From contig NZ_JAEHOH010000013.1 of the NCBI RefSeq assembly GCF_016522505.1, positions 81,098 to 145,097 of the forward strand: a DNA stretch of 64,000 nt, in the 5' to 3' direction. Below are positions 16,413 through 25,731 of this stretch, piece by piece (position 1 is the first letter of the stretch; every line of letters begins with the position of its first letter). The notes below the pieces were generated by a model. The model was given only the letters and a program-made list of their open reading frames with translations, was not told the DNA's origin and searched no databases. Source of the DNA: Leucobacter chromiisoli (lineage in GTDB: Bacteria; Actinomycetota; Actinomycetes; Actinomycetales; Microbacteriaceae). The position numbers and the translations under genes were made by a program.

Positions 16413-17183
16413 TTACTGCAGCACCTCGATGATCTCCGCCGGCTCGATGCGGCGACCCGTGTAGAAAGGCGTCTCCTCGCGCACGTGCCGACGGGCGTCG
16501 ACGCCGCGCAGGGCGCGCATCATGTCGACCAGCTCGGTGAGGTCGTCGGCCTCCATGGGCAACAACCACTCGTAGTCGCCCAGTGCGAATGCGGCGACCG
16601 TGTTGGCGACCACTCCCGAGAACGCGGCACCGGTGCGCCCATGGTCGGCGAGCATGCGGCTGCGCTCGGCCGGATCGAGCAGGTACCAGTCGTTCGACCG
16701 CACGAAGGGGTACACGGCAAGCCACTGCTTGGCGGGAACCCCGCGAACGAAGCCGGGCTGATGGGCCCGGTTGAACTCGGCTTCGCGATGCACGCCGACG
16801 GCGCCCCAGACGCGGATCAGCGGGCGGAGCAGCGCGGTGCGACGCAGCTCTCGTAGCGCCCACTGGAGGTCCTCGGCTGCAGAGCCGTGAAGCCAGAGCA
16901 TGAGGTCGGCGTCGGCGCGCATGCCGCTGATGTCGTAGCAGCCGCGCAGGGTGACGTTCTCATTGCCGATCAGGCCGATGACGTCCTCGAACTCCCGCAC
17001 GACGCCCGGCACGTCGCGGCCGTCGAGCACGATCGGATGGCTCGAGCTCACCCGGAAGACCGCGAAGAGGGTGAAGTGCTGGGGTGAACCGTTCACGGCC
17101 TCGCTCTCGTTCACGCTGATTTCCTCGGCGGTCTCTGCATGCGCGGCTGCGCTGTTGGCTGAGGTGATCTCGACGGTGCTCAT
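16413..17183 (-). CDS. hemQ: Coproheme decarboxylase (HemQ/ChdC)
   Basis: Hydrogen-peroxide-dependent enzyme of the last step of heme synthesis in Gram-positive bacteria, converting coproheme to heme b. The 256-residue protein has the chlorite dismutase-type fold and the HemQ blocks AEFNRAHQPGF, WLAVYPFVRS, NTVAAFALGDYEWLLPMEAD and ETPFYTGRR. Y158, 17 residues after H141, is the candidate catalytic tyrosine by analogy with actinobacterial ChdC. The first 33 residues are a poorly conserved extension. ATG with AGGAG one base away; an upstream in-frame ATG at 17294 gives a non-conserved extension. Other heme genes are not in the window. Confidence 0.92.
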   Translation of the reverse strand: MSTVEITSANSAAAHAETAEEISVNESEAVNGSPQHFTLFAVFRVSSSHPIVLDGRDVPGVVREFEDVIGLIGNENVTLRGCYDISGMRADADLMLWLHGSAAEDLQWALRELRRTALLRPLIRVWGAVGVHREAEFNRAHQPGFVRGVPAKQWLAVYPFVRSNDWYLLDPAERSRMLADHGRTGAAFSGVVANTVAAFALGDYEWLLPMEADDLTELVDMMRALRGVDARRHVREETPFYTGRRIEPAEIIEVLQ

Positions 17184-17397
17184 ACTCCTAATCGTGCCTT
17201 GGGCAAGTCGCTCAAAGCAAGGCGTGCGTCGATAGCGAAGCTCAGGAACGAGTAGAACGTGAGCTCCTGGAGTCTCTGCGATGGATGGCGGCACAGATGT
17301 CAGTAGGAGCCATCATCTGAACACTGGAGCGAGGGAGGAGTCGCGAGCTATCTGCCGCCCGACCAAAGATCTACGTGGTGTAGCGTAATCTGGGCCT
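17184..17397. promoter_or_regulatory. Divergent intergenic region with a likely leaderless promoter
   Basis: 214 bp between hemQ and the nucleotidyltransferase gene. TAATCT (17386-17391) lies 6 bases before the ATG at 17398, the spacing expected for a -10 element of a leaderless mRNA. No ribosome site precedes that ATG. No good -35 is seen. A GCCTTG/CAAGGC inverted repeat (17196-17223) lies near the hemQ start. Confidence 0.45.
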
Positions 17398-18285
17398 ATG
17401 GAGCGGGCTGAGGCTGTCGATTTCGACGTGGCATACACGCTGGTAGGGGAGCTCGCTCAGCGGCGACTGAACGAACATGGATTGCGTGTCCTCTTCATCA
17501 AAGGTCAGGTCCTTGCGAAGCAAGGGCTGCGTCCTCCCAAGACATCCTTGGACATAGATCTCTTGGTGCACCCGAACGATTTTGATCGAGTGCGTGACGT
17601 TCTCGGCGCAGACGGATGGTATCGAAAGGACGCGGCGGAGTTGCGCGTCGCCCATGAGAAGCACTCGGATACGCTGCTTCACTCGTACTGGCCGAACATG
17701 ATCGATCTGCATCGATTCTGGCCGGGTTTCTTGGCGGAGAGGGGCCATATCTTCGACCTGCTGTGGGAGGAGAAGGAGAGGGGCTTCATCCAGAGCACAC
17801 CAGTGCATACGACCGGCGCTGAGGTCAGTGCGCTGATGCTGGCATTGCACGATATCAGGAGTTCGGGCATCCCCAACCGTGAGGAGCGATTGGACGCCCT
17901 CGCCGCGCGGTGCGAGGCCAAATGGGGCGCAGAAGCGGGTGCCGTGCTTCACAGCAAGGCGAGTCTGCTCAGCGCAGTGCACACTGCGGCTCCGTTTCTG
18001 CAGCGTCTCGGAGTAAAGCCTGAGCAGGTGACGCCGAGCCCGGAATTGAAGGAGTGGCAGATGCAGCTGCGCCAACAAGGGCGTTCGGTCGAGGGCTGGT
18101 GGTGGCGTTTCAAGGAGGCGCCGCTGCGGGCCAAAATGGACGTCTTCCTTGACGCATCCGCCCTGAGGCCTGGCCAATTGCGCGCACTGAGACCCGAGAC
18201 TCCGCCTGGCGTCCTCGCCTTCTGGAAAGCCTGGTTCACGCGACTTGTCGAAGCGGTGAAGTGGATTCGTGCGCGGAAGAAGTGA
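17398..18285 (+). CDS. Nucleotidyltransferase family protein (PF14907-like)
   Basis: A 295-residue protein with the N-terminal pattern LFIKGQVLAKQGL, then TSLDIDLLVHPNDF. K35-G36 and the metal-binding pair D52/D54 fit the uncharacterised nucleotidyltransferases found beside EPS and lasso-peptide genes. The middle has WPNMIDLHRFW and a helix-rich C-terminal half that I cannot assign. Substrate and partner are unknown. It stands alone between divergent hemQ and the convergent EPS operon, and its codon and base use are AT-richer than the flanking hemQ, like the EPS genes next to it. Confidence 0.75.
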   Translation: MERAEAVDFDVAYTLVGELAQRRLNEHGLRVLFIKGQVLAKQGLRPPKTSLDIDLLVHPNDFDRVRDVLGADGWYRKDAAELRVAHEKHSDTLLHSYWPNMIDLHRFWPGFLAERGHIFDLLWEEKERGFIQSTPVHTTGAEVSALMLALHDIRSSGIPNREERLDALAARCEAKWGAEAGAVLHSKASLLSAVHTAAPFLQRLGVKPEQVTPSPELKEWQMQLRQQGRSVEGWWWRFKEAPLRAKMDVFLDASALRPGQLRALRPETPPGVLAFWKAWFTRLVEAVKWIRARKK

Positions 18286-18288
18286 GGG

Positions 18289-18305
18289 GGCGTCCGTAGG
18301 ACGCC
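18289..18305. terminator. Terminator hairpin between convergent genes
   Basis: Perfect GGCGTCC/GGACGCC arms with a 3-base loop, 4 bp after the nucleotidyltransferase stop and 28 bp before the end of the EPS operon. It may work for both directions. Confidence 0.55.
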
Positions 18306-18332
18306 GTTGAGCGACGGTTCTCCGTGAAGGGC

Positions 18333-19436
18333 TCAGGTAATGCGGCGATACACCGAGGAGTATGCCAGCTCGCGTTGGTGATCTGAGAACCGTTCCAAGG
18401 CGTACTCGAGTATCTGCTCGGGGGACCAACGATTCTCATCTGAGATGAGTGAGACGACGGCTGAGGCAAGAGCAGCCCCAGTGCGCTGGGTCACGATGCG
18501 GGAGGCCTCGGGAGGCGTGAAATCAAGATGTCCTCCATAGCCTGCGGTGACGACCGGGAGCCCCTGGCCTAGGGCCTCGGCTATCGCAACGCCGAATGTC
18601 TCGAAACTCGTCGGGAGAATGAATACGTGCGCTTGGCGAAGTGCTTCGGGGATCTCTTCCGGGGCGACATGCCCAGGAAGTACGAGTGCTTCGCGTAGAC
18701 CCAGCTGTTCTGCTTTATGCCGCATCTCATGTTCCAACGGTCCCGTACCTATCCAGGTCAAGGTGGCTGCGACTCCGAGCCGACGCAGCTCGTTCAGGGT
18801 GTCGATGGACTCTAACGGCCCCTTGTGGTGGAGCATGCTTCCGACGGCGACGAGTCTCAGAGGCGCTTCCCCTCGCGCCTCCGGCACCTGTGGGAGATGG
18901 CCGTGAGTACCGAGCGGTACATGATTCGGGATAACTTCGACCCGAGCGCCCGTATAGCGCTCGGCCGCATTCGCAAGGGTCTCCCCGACCGCTACCACGG
19001 CGTCCGGCCGGGATAGTGAGGAACGATACAGTGCGAGCCCGATGCGCTTCTTTATGGGAAGGGAGCGTCGGATCAGAGCCGACCAGTGCTCGGTATGCAC
19101 CCAGGGTACACGGGGACGTGCGAGGCGGACCGGCATGAGTGCGTGCATAGCCATAGAGTGCACCGCGTCTGCCTCCTGAAGCAGCTCTCGTACTGAAGAG
19201 ACTGCCTTCAGCAGGGAGACCGGATTCATAGGATCGAACCGTTGCCTGATCAACGTCGCACCGGAATCAAGTGGCATCCTCAAAGGCTCATCGGCGCCCA
19301 GATCTCCGTGCTCCGCGAGGTGCAGGACCGTGACCTCGTGATTCGTTTGCAGCAGGTCGACGTCGCGTTTGACGAAGATACCCGCTGCGGGCTTCAGGAG
19401 ACTCGGGAACCAGGGAGTGACCACCACAATTCTCAT
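18333..19436 (-). CDS. Glycosyltransferase, GT4 family
   Basis: Retaining GT-B sugar transferase (367 residues) acting at the cytoplasmic face on the growing EPS repeat unit. The N-terminal part begins MRIVVVTPWFP with the Gly-rich loop region (AAGIFVKR). The C-terminal half has LRLVAVGSMLHHKGP, VFILPTSFETFGVAIAEALG and GLPVVTAGYGG, the nucleotide-sugar binding E-x7-E type region. Sugar specificity cannot be read. It overlaps the flippase gene by 4 bases and is the last gene of the EPS operon. Confidence 0.9.
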   Translation of the reverse strand: MRIVVVTPWFPSLLKPAAGIFVKRDVDLLQTNHEVTVLHLAEHGDLGADEPLRMPLDSGATLIRQRFDPMNPVSLLKAVSSVRELLQEADAVHSMAMHALMPVRLARPRVPWVHTEHWSALIRRSLPIKKRIGLALYRSSLSRPDAVVAVGETLANAAERYTGARVEVIPNHVPLGTHGHLPQVPEARGEAPLRLVAVGSMLHHKGPLESIDTLNELRRLGVAATLTWIGTGPLEHEMRHKAEQLGLREALVLPGHVAPEEIPEALRQAHVFILPTSFETFGVAIAEALGQGLPVVTAGYGGHLDFTPPEASRIVTQRTGAALASAVVSLISDENRWSPEQILEYALERFSDHQRELAYSSVYRRIT

Positions 19437-20671
19437 TTTTTACCTACGATCCAGAATCCGTATAACCAGGTGACGATATATGTGAACGTCAGGGCCGAGT
19501 AGATGAGCCACAGAGCGGTTGTGAGATCATGCTCGTATGAGACGGTGGCCCAGATCGCCGCACCCATTGCGCAGACGCGGAGGATGTCCAGCAGGGTCAC
19601 GGCGAGCGACTGCTGCAGCACGACCAGGAATTTACTGAGGGGGCTGACGAGCAGGCGCACCCCAGCGTTGACAGCGATGATCTGAACCATGACCCCGGCG
19701 AGATCCCAATCCGATCCGAAGGCCCACGGTACAAGAACCCCGCCCAGAGCCGATCCCCCTGCTGCTACAGCTATGCCGGCTAGGGAGAGGAGGAGGCTGA
19801 ACCTCAGATAGGTCGATCTCAGGCCCCCGCCTCCTTCGCGCGTGTGTTTCGCGACCTCGGCTTCGATCACCTGTCCCACAGTCGTGCCCACGAGAGTGAC
19901 GGGGATGGCAACGGCCCTCTCTGCTATTCCGAGCTGGCCTCCTGCCGCGACGCCGAAGTACGCGGTCACGAAGATGAGTGGAGCCTGCAACCCGAGAGTG
20001 TTGAGCAGTGCGGAGGGGGCGAATACAGCCGGGAACCTCCAGTACCGTCGCAAAGCGGGGCGGAGCTGACGCAGATCCGGGAACGCCGAGAGGTCGCGTG
20101 TGGAACGGACCATACTCGCGATACCCACGAGTTGACCGATCAGGCCGCCGAAGAGGAGACCTCCCGAGATCCTGCTGGGGCCGACGCCCATTGCGGCCTG
20201 TGAAGCTGTAGAGACTGAGGCGCGTAGAAAGGAGCGCCTCGCTACGAGACCGTACTGTCTCTTGCGTAAGGAAAGCTGGCTGAACAAGCCGAAGAGGGCG
20301 CCCGATAACGTGAAGGCTCCGACCCATACTGCGAGGAAGGGATACTCGTGCAGGCCGAACATCTCCAGCTCTGAGAAGACGTGCAAGCTGATCGCGAAGA
20401 GGACGGAGACAAGAAGGGCGGAGGAGAGTGAAAGCCAGACAAGGGCGCGAACCTGATGGGTGGACGTCGGAAGCATGGCGGCCGCGTCCAGCCTGAAGGT
20501 CGCGACTGAGATGGCGACGCCCGCCAAGGCGACAATGAAGGAGTAGTGGCCGAACTCGTCAGGAGAGTACAGTCGTGACAGGACTGGCAGGCCGGCCAGG
20601 GTAATGAACTGTCCGCCCACAGTGCCGGTCATCAGATAGACGATTCCTCGTCCGGCGCCGTGTTTTCTCAC
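19433..20671 (-). CDS. Oligosaccharide flippase (Wzx-like)
   Basis: A 412-residue protein with about twelve membrane helices and the MATE/PST-type start, GIVYLMTGTVGGQFITLAGLP then RLYSPDEFGHYS. It probably moves the lipid-linked repeat unit to the outer face of the membrane. Its partners in a Wzx/Wzy pathway would be the polymerase-like protein at 22865, the priming transferase at 24289 and the tyrosine autokinase at 6484. Coupled to the downstream glycosyltransferase gene by a 4-base overlap. Confidence 0.88.
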   Translation of the reverse strand: MRKHGAGRGIVYLMTGTVGGQFITLAGLPVLSRLYSPDEFGHYSFIVALAGVAISVATFRLDAAAMLPTSTHQVRALVWLSLSSALLVSVLFAISLHVFSELEMFGLHEYPFLAVWVGAFTLSGALFGLFSQLSLRKRQYGLVARRSFLRASVSTASQAAMGVGPSRISGGLLFGGLIGQLVGIASMVRSTRDLSAFPDLRQLRPALRRYWRFPAVFAPSALLNTLGLQAPLIFVTAYFGVAAGGQLGIAERAVAIPVTLVGTTVGQVIEAEVAKHTREGGGGLRSTYLRFSLLLSLAGIAVAAGGSALGGVLVPWAFGSDWDLAGVMVQIIAVNAGVRLLVSPLSKFLVVLQQSLAVTLLDILRVCAMGAAIWATVSYEHDLTTALWLIYSALTFTYIVTWLYGFWIVGKK

Positions 20672-20704
20672 ATCAATCCTTACACCCGTGCTTCGGTTGT
20701 CCGC

Positions 20705-21835
20705 TTACGTGTTACGCCCGAGCCGGCGTTCCTCGTCGACCGGTTGCAGCAGTTCCTCGGCCACCTGGCCCGCACGGGCTTCCCAAGTATGCTCCTTGCC
20801 CACGATCTCACATCGACGGTGCTTGGCCTGCAACAAGGACGGTTCCGCTGTCAGCCTCTCTAACAGCGCCGTCAGCGCGCCCGCGTCATAAGGGATGGCC
20901 CAGCCGATGTCGTTCTGCTCGACGAAATCTCCGGCGAGGCTCCCCTTCGTCGCGATAATGGGCTTTCCGTGGCCCAGGTACTCGTAGAGTTTCATAGGAG
21001 CTGCGAACTCGCGGTACTCCGCCGGTTCCATGAGAAGCGCACCGAGATGGGCGTCGGCGTAGAGACCCTCGAGTTCGGATCCCGATCTGTGTACGACAGT
21101 TGTGGAGTCGCCCAGAACCTCCTTGTAGAGCGGAGCGTCTTCTCGCCATTCGCTTTCCCGGGTACATATCGTGAGTCGTGCTCCGGGAGCCGCCTCCACA
21201 CCCCTGACGGTCTCCTCCATGCGGTAGTAGCCGCCTGTGCCGCCCACGTAGAAGATCGATAACCCGGTGGAAGGGAAGGGCGTGTCGACCTGGTCGGAAC
21301 CGGGGGGAAGCGGCGCGGCCTGCCGTTGATTTGCTCGGGGGAGGTAGCCAGCCATTCGCATTGAGGGCAAGTAGAGTTTGTCGACAGCGGTCTCGTAAGC
21401 GCGCAGGTCCGCGACATACCGTGAACGACGAATCCTTCTTTTCAGCAAGGATAATGGGCCGGCAGGACCGCTCTGGAACTGCCAGTAGATATCCCGATAG
21501 AAGAGGCCCACCGGAATCCCCGCTTCGCGGCAGAACTGCAAGAACCTCACATCTCGAGTGAAACTGGTCGCCAAAGTCAGCGGTTCTCCGAAGCCTGTAG
21601 GGGCTGTCATGGCCTCTGAATAGACAAACCCGACATTCAGACCATTCCCGATCCTGCGCTTGGTCTCTGTGATCAGTTTTCGTCGCGCGGAGTGAGTACC
21701 GGAGATCTCGACCACGTCGAAGCCGATCTCCTCGAAAGCGCGCCGCATCTTGACCGGACGGATACCGCTGGCGCTACCCGCTTGTGGGTTCAGTTCGAAT
21801 GGAACGTGAAAGATCATGATGGGGCGGTGGCTCAT
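20705..21835 (-). CDS. Glycosyltransferase (GT-B fold)
   Basis: A 376-residue protein of the EPS cluster. The start IMIFHVPFELNPQAGSASGIRP looks like a GT-B donor/acceptor N-domain. The C-terminal part has LSIFYVGGTGGYYRMEETV, then LEGLYADAHLGALLMEP, APMKLYEYLGHGKPIIATKG, a good GT4-like nucleotide-sugar site. Sugar and linkage are unknown. It is separated by 33 bp from the flippase gene and by 100 bp from the GT2 gene, all in one direction. Confidence 0.82.
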   Translation of the reverse strand: MSHRPIMIFHVPFELNPQAGSASGIRPVKMRRAFEEIGFDVVEISGTHSARRKLITETKRRIGNGLNVGFVYSEAMTAPTGFGEPLTLATSFTRDVRFLQFCREAGIPVGLFYRDIYWQFQSGPAGPLSLLKRRIRRSRYVADLRAYETAVDKLYLPSMRMAGYLPRANQRQAAPLPPGSDQVDTPFPSTGLSIFYVGGTGGYYRMEETVRGVEAAPGARLTICTRESEWREDAPLYKEVLGDSTTVVHRSGSELEGLYADAHLGALLMEPAEYREFAAPMKLYEYLGHGKPIIATKGSLAGDFVEQNDIGWAIPYDAGALTALLERLTAEPSLLQAKHRRCEIVGKEHTWEARAGQVAEELLQPVDEERRLGRNT

Positions 21836-21935
21836 ATTGGTCCTAGCCGTTCGGTTCCGACGATGTTGAGACGCGAGATCTGATGCGTCTACCGGGGGTC
21901 TCCGCGGCTTCTCGAAGCGGGGTGTCCTCGGCTCT

Positions 21936-22868
21936 TCAGCGTTGCTTGGTCATGCGTTTGTTGATGAATGCTCTCGGAACGATCCCGACGAAGCCCAGGG
22001 TGAGGCATTGGATCGACGGGAACCGTCGGGCTCGAGCCATGGCGGCGAGAGACCTGAGGACCCCGGAGGGAGACCGAGCCTGAAGCGCGTATCGAAGGAC
22101 CTGTCCGGCTAGGAAATCGACAAGCACTTCGGGCGCCCAAGCCCCTCTGCGCGACTCAGCCCACGCAAGTGAGGCGCGCCAGTCGGGTGCAGAGGAGATG
22201 GAGCCTTCGGAGCCGGTCCACACGATGGCCGAAGCCTGAGGGAGCTGGAGGACCGTAGCGCCCTGCCGCTCCATCCTGTCGACCCAATCCCAGTCCTGGT
22301 GCCTCGAAAGCGTCTCGTCCCATTTCACTCGCCGTGCCAACTCGGTGGAGACGATCAGTGTGATCCCGAAGATCACAGGCCGACCGACTGTAGCGCTTCG
22401 TTTGCGGAACAGATACTCGGCGTATGTCTGTGTCGCTTGCTTCACCCGTGTCGGGACCGGGGGGCTCGCCGTTCCAGTGTTGGCGTTTCGGTACACGGCT
22501 TGAGTGCCGATGACCTCAGCCCCCGTTGCCGCGAACTCAGGCATCTGAGCCGAGAGCTTCCAGGACAACCACTCGTCATCGTCGTCGAGAAGCGCGACAT
22601 AGGGGTGAGTCGAATGCGCAATTCCTAAATTGCGCGCAGCGCCGGCTCGTTTACCGCCGCCGGTGTACAAGACTACGTCTGCGCCCTCCAACAGCTCCTC
22701 GTCTACTGTGCCCTCTGGCCTGTCCGCCACGACGATGACCTCTATCTGCCCTTGATAGTCCTGACGTCGTACGGAGTCGAGCGCGCGTGCGAGCTCCGGA
22801 CGCCCAACTGTCGGGATCACCACGGTGACCCCGGGGTGGCTGCGGAAAGACGGTGAGGAACTGGTCAT
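21936..22868 (-). CDS. Glycosyltransferase, GT2 family
   Basis: Inverting GT-A transferase of 310 residues. It starts with VTVVIPTVGRPELARALDSV and has ARNLGIAHSTHPYVALLDDDDEW; the DDD cluster binds the metal and nucleotide sugar. A later HQDWDW supplies the acceptor-side Asp region. The ATG at 22868 overlaps the polymerase stop by 4 bases; a longer frame upstream lies inside that gene and was rejected. Role: adds one sugar of the EPS repeat unit. Confidence 0.9.
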   Translation of the reverse strand: MTSSSPSFRSHPGVTVVIPTVGRPELARALDSVRRQDYQGQIEVIVVADRPEGTVDEELLEGADVVLYTGGGKRAGAARNLGIAHSTHPYVALLDDDDEWLSWKLSAQMPEFAATGAEVIGTQAVYRNANTGTASPPVPTRVKQATQTYAEYLFRKRSATVGRPVIFGITLIVSTELARRVKWDETLSRHQDWDWVDRMERQGATVLQLPQASAIVWTGSEGSISSAPDWRASLAWAESRRGAWAPEVLVDFLAGQVLRYALQARSPSGVLRSLAAMARARRFPSIQCLTLGFVGIVPRAFINKRMTKQR

Positions 22869-24166
22869 TTTTGGAGCTCGGCTAGGTTGCGACTGGTGTC
22901 CGTATCGAGGGTGTTCTCGTAAGGAGCTGGGCGGCTGACGGACATGATCATCAGCGGGATCCAGCTGGTGCCGTCCACGGCGATGGGGTTCCACACCACT
23001 TCGAGCAAACCCAGCGTCATGATCACGATACCGAGGACGAGAGGAGTGGAGAGACCTCCCGACTGCTTGGCGGTGACGATGAGTGATTGGCTGAGCCAGA
23101 AGAACAACAGGACAAGACCCACGATGCCGCCGGAGAATGCGATGAAGACATACAGGCTGTGAGGGAAGTGACTGGGGAGAAGGCCGAGCTGCTGGAAGTA
23201 ACTCCAACGATCGATGCCTTGTCCTATCAGCGGCTCTTCTCGGAGTACACGGATTGCGCTGATCCAGACGCTTCCACGGTTGCTGAAATCCTCCGGGGAA
23301 GCTGTGAGAGCAAAGTACGATGCCGTGGAGATGAACAGCAGAGGTGTGAAGAAGAGAGTCGTCTGAGCGAGAAGCGAGGGGCCTTTGCGGCGGGGGAACT
23401 TGAAGAGCTTCTTCCCGATGGCAGCAAGTATCACCACTGCCAGGCCTGCGATCAGAGCATACTGTGCGGTGCGTGACTCGGTGGCGAGGAGCCATGCCGC
23501 GGTCAATGCCAAGAAGTGCAGAGAATTCTTCATGCCGAAGGTCGACAGGTACAGCACCAGTACCAGAGCGACCTGTTGAGACAGATAGTTCTCGGAGGTG
23601 TAGGCCCCGGTCAGCATGCCTCCGAAAGCTCCACATTTGAAGTCGTCGCAGGGCCGCCATGCCTCGCCGATGAAGGGAAGCATGAGGCCCGGAATCGTCA
23701 GGGCGAACGCTGCGACCACTGCAAGCATCTCACGGCTGATCGGGGAGCGGCGCCAGACCGCGAGTAGGGCTATCCATAGTGCTCCGGGCGCGAGCCTGAT
23801 GAGCAGCTCCCCCATGCTGCTGGAGGAGGCGTTCTGCACGGTGTTCACGGCGAAGAGCCATGCCCAGAAGACGAGGATGAGGAACAGGGGGAGCAGGGAG
23901 GCTGTCGTGCTGCTTCTCAAGGGGGGAGCGGTCAACGAGACGAAGATCAGCGCAAGGAAAAGTCCCGCGTAGAGCAGCTTGAAGGCGGGCACATCGGTGA
24001 GGGCCCTCGTGTCCCCGAGCATCCCACCGGCGATGAGCGTCAGCAATGCAAGGGAGAGCCAACGGCTGTGCACATCTCGAACCAGAGCGGTGAGCTGGGG
24101 TAGGAGCTTGAAGAATGAGATCAACGAAAGCCCGGCTATGCCGAACTCAACCAGTGTGTGTGTCAT
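22865..24166 (-). CDS. O-antigen ligase/polymerase-like membrane protein (Wzy-like)
   Basis: A 433-residue protein with ten or more hydrophobic segments and one large outer loop near the C-terminus (NRGSVWISAIRVLREEPLIG, then HSLYVFIAFSGG). That is the layout of the Wzy/WaaL family. In this cluster it most likely polymerises EPS repeat units. Sequence conservation in this family is low, so the call rests on topology, the loop motif and the neighbours. It is the second gene from the 5' end of the minus-strand EPS run, 122 bp after the priming transferase. Confidence 0.82.
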   Translation of the reverse strand: MTHTLVEFGIAGLSLISFFKLLPQLTALVRDVHSRWLSLALLTLIAGGMLGDTRALTDVPAFKLLYAGLFLALIFVSLTAPPLRSSTTASLLPLFLILVFWAWLFAVNTVQNASSSSMGELLIRLAPGALWIALLAVWRRSPISREMLAVVAAFALTIPGLMLPFIGEAWRPCDDFKCGAFGGMLTGAYTSENYLSQQVALVLVLYLSTFGMKNSLHFLALTAAWLLATESRTAQYALIAGLAVVILAAIGKKLFKFPRRKGPSLLAQTTLFFTPLLFISTASYFALTASPEDFSNRGSVWISAIRVLREEPLIGQGIDRWSYFQQLGLLPSHFPHSLYVFIAFSGGIVGLVLLFFWLSQSLIVTAKQSGGLSTPLVLGIVIMTLGLLEVVWNPIAVDGTSWIPLMIMSVSRPAPYENTLDTDTSRNLAELQK

Positions 24167-24288
24167 GGGGATTGCGGCTCAACGTCAACTTCTGCTCATT
24201 CGATGGAGGACGGCTAACGAGTAGCCACTGACTGGGCGTGTATTCAAGATAATTTACCAGCGTCTGTTCACATCCAGAGGGGCAGGCA

Positions 24289-25731
24289 TCAGTGTGCACC
24301 ATCGGAGGTGATCACTGCCCGAGCGGTCCGGAGGAGGAGGATCAGGTCTCCGGTCATCGACCAGTTCTCGACATAGTAGAGGTCGAGTCGGATCGCATCC
24401 TCCCACTCGAGATTGCTGCGCCCGCTCACCTGCCACAGGCCGGTGATCCCTGGTTTCACGAAGAGACGTCGATGGTCGTATCGCTTGTAGAGATCGACCT
24501 CGGCGTCTCTCTGAGGGCGCGGGCCCACCAGGCTCATGGTTCCGAGGAACACGTTGAACAACTGGGGCAGCTCGTCGAGCGAGTAGCGCCGGATGAACCT
24601 GCCAACGGGCGTGATCCGAGGGTCGTTGTTGATCTTGTGCAGCGGCTTGTCCGCTGTTCCTTGTCGATCGAGCAGTGACTGCAGCTGGTCATCCGCGTTT
24701 TGCACCATCGAACGGAACTTGAACATGTGGAAGCGTTGTCCGCGCAGACCCACGCGCTCCTGGCTGTAGAAGACGGGCCCGCTGCTGGTGGTCTTCACGG
24801 CGATGCCCACGGCGAACATGACGGGGGAGAGCAGCAGAATCAGCAGAGCCGACCCGATGAGATCGAACATGCGTTTGGCGAAGTACTTGCGGCCGGTGAA
24901 GGCCGGGTACTCCACATGAATGAGAGGCAGGTCGGCCACGGGACGCATATGAATACGCGGGCCGGCAATGTCGGTGAGCGACGCCGCAACGATGAGGTCG
25001 ATGCCGCGCGACTCCAGTTCCCAGCCGATGTGCTTCAGCTGCTCAGGCGTGATGGTGTCTGCGGCGGTGACGATCAGCGTGTCGACCTGATGTTCGTCGA
25101 TGCAGTCGATAAGCCCGTCGTAGTCGCTGAGCACTTTGACGCCTTGCGCGAGATCCTGTGAGGAACCGTGCTCAGTCACCGCCCCTACGAGGTCAAAGCC
25201 GGCGTAGCGGCTGCGCAGAATCTGCCCGGTCACGTGCTGAACCTTTACGCGCTCGCCCATGACGAGCGTGCGATAGGAGTTGAATCCACGCTGTCGCCGT
25301 CGGTGCAGACGTTTACGCCAGGCCCATCTCACGACGATAAGGGCCAGGAGGCCTGCGGGAAGTGCGAAGAGCAGGTAACCTCTGCCGATCGGCGACTTGA
25401 GTGCGAACGCGAGGATCGCCATGACCCCGAATGTCGCGAAGGTGGCGTTGATGATGCGCTTGTACTCGTCCGGGCCGCTCCCGAATACCTTCGGATGGCG
25501 AGTGTCGAAGAGGCTGAGAGCAGCCAGCCAGCCGAGTATGAGCACTCCGGACAGGATCGTGTAGCTGATCTGGATGTTGCTCTCAGCAGTGGGAGAGAAC
25601 TCCAGTTCCTCCGTGGCGAGCCCGGATCGCATGACCTGTGAGGCAACCACGGAGGCGACGACGACGACGATGTCCGTGGCTATCAGCTTTCGGGCATAGC
25701 GTCGCTCCCAAGCGGGCGCACTCACAGCCAT
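24289..25731 (-). CDS. Polyprenyl glycosylphosphotransferase (priming sugar transferase)
   Basis: Starts the EPS repeat unit by moving a sugar-1-phosphate onto undecaprenyl phosphate. The 480-residue WbaP-type protein has four N-terminal helices and a CoA-binding-like middle domain (about 130-260). The catalytic C-domain has KRMFDLIGSALLILLLSP, FYSQERVGLRGQRFHMFKFR, RRYSLDELPQLFNVF, SLVGPRPQ, KPGITGLWQVSGR and LDLYYVENWS. The ATG at 25731 (GAGGG upstream) is preferred to an in-frame GTG 8 codons earlier. First gene of the EPS operon. Confidence 0.92.
   Translation of the reverse strand: MAVSAPAWERRYARKLIATDIVVVVASVVASQVMRSGLATEELEFSPTAESNIQISYTILSGVLILGWLAALSLFDTRHPKVFGSGPDEYKRIINATFATFGVMAILAFALKSPIGRGYLLFALPAGLLALIVVRWAWRKRLHRRRQRGFNSYRTLVMGERVKVQHVTGQILRSRYAGFDLVGAVTEHGSSQDLAQGVKVLSDYDGLIDCIDEHQVDTLIVTAADTITPEQLKHIGWELESRGIDLIVAASLTDIAGPRIHMRPVADLPLIHVEYPAFTGRKYFAKRMFDLIGSALLILLLSPVMFAVGIAVKTTSSGPVFYSQERVGLRGQRFHMFKFRSMVQNADDQLQSLLDRQGTADKPLHKINNDPRITPVGRFIRRYSLDELPQLFNVFLGTMSLVGPRPQRDAEVDLYKRYDHRRLFVKPGITGLWQVSGRSNLEWEDAIRLDLYYVENWSMTGDLILLLRTARAVITSDGAH

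Noticed and set aside
21936..23660. 574-codon frame including the GT2 enzyme
   Set aside because: The first 264 codons lie within the polymerase gene in another frame; the real start is 22868, with a 4-base overlap.
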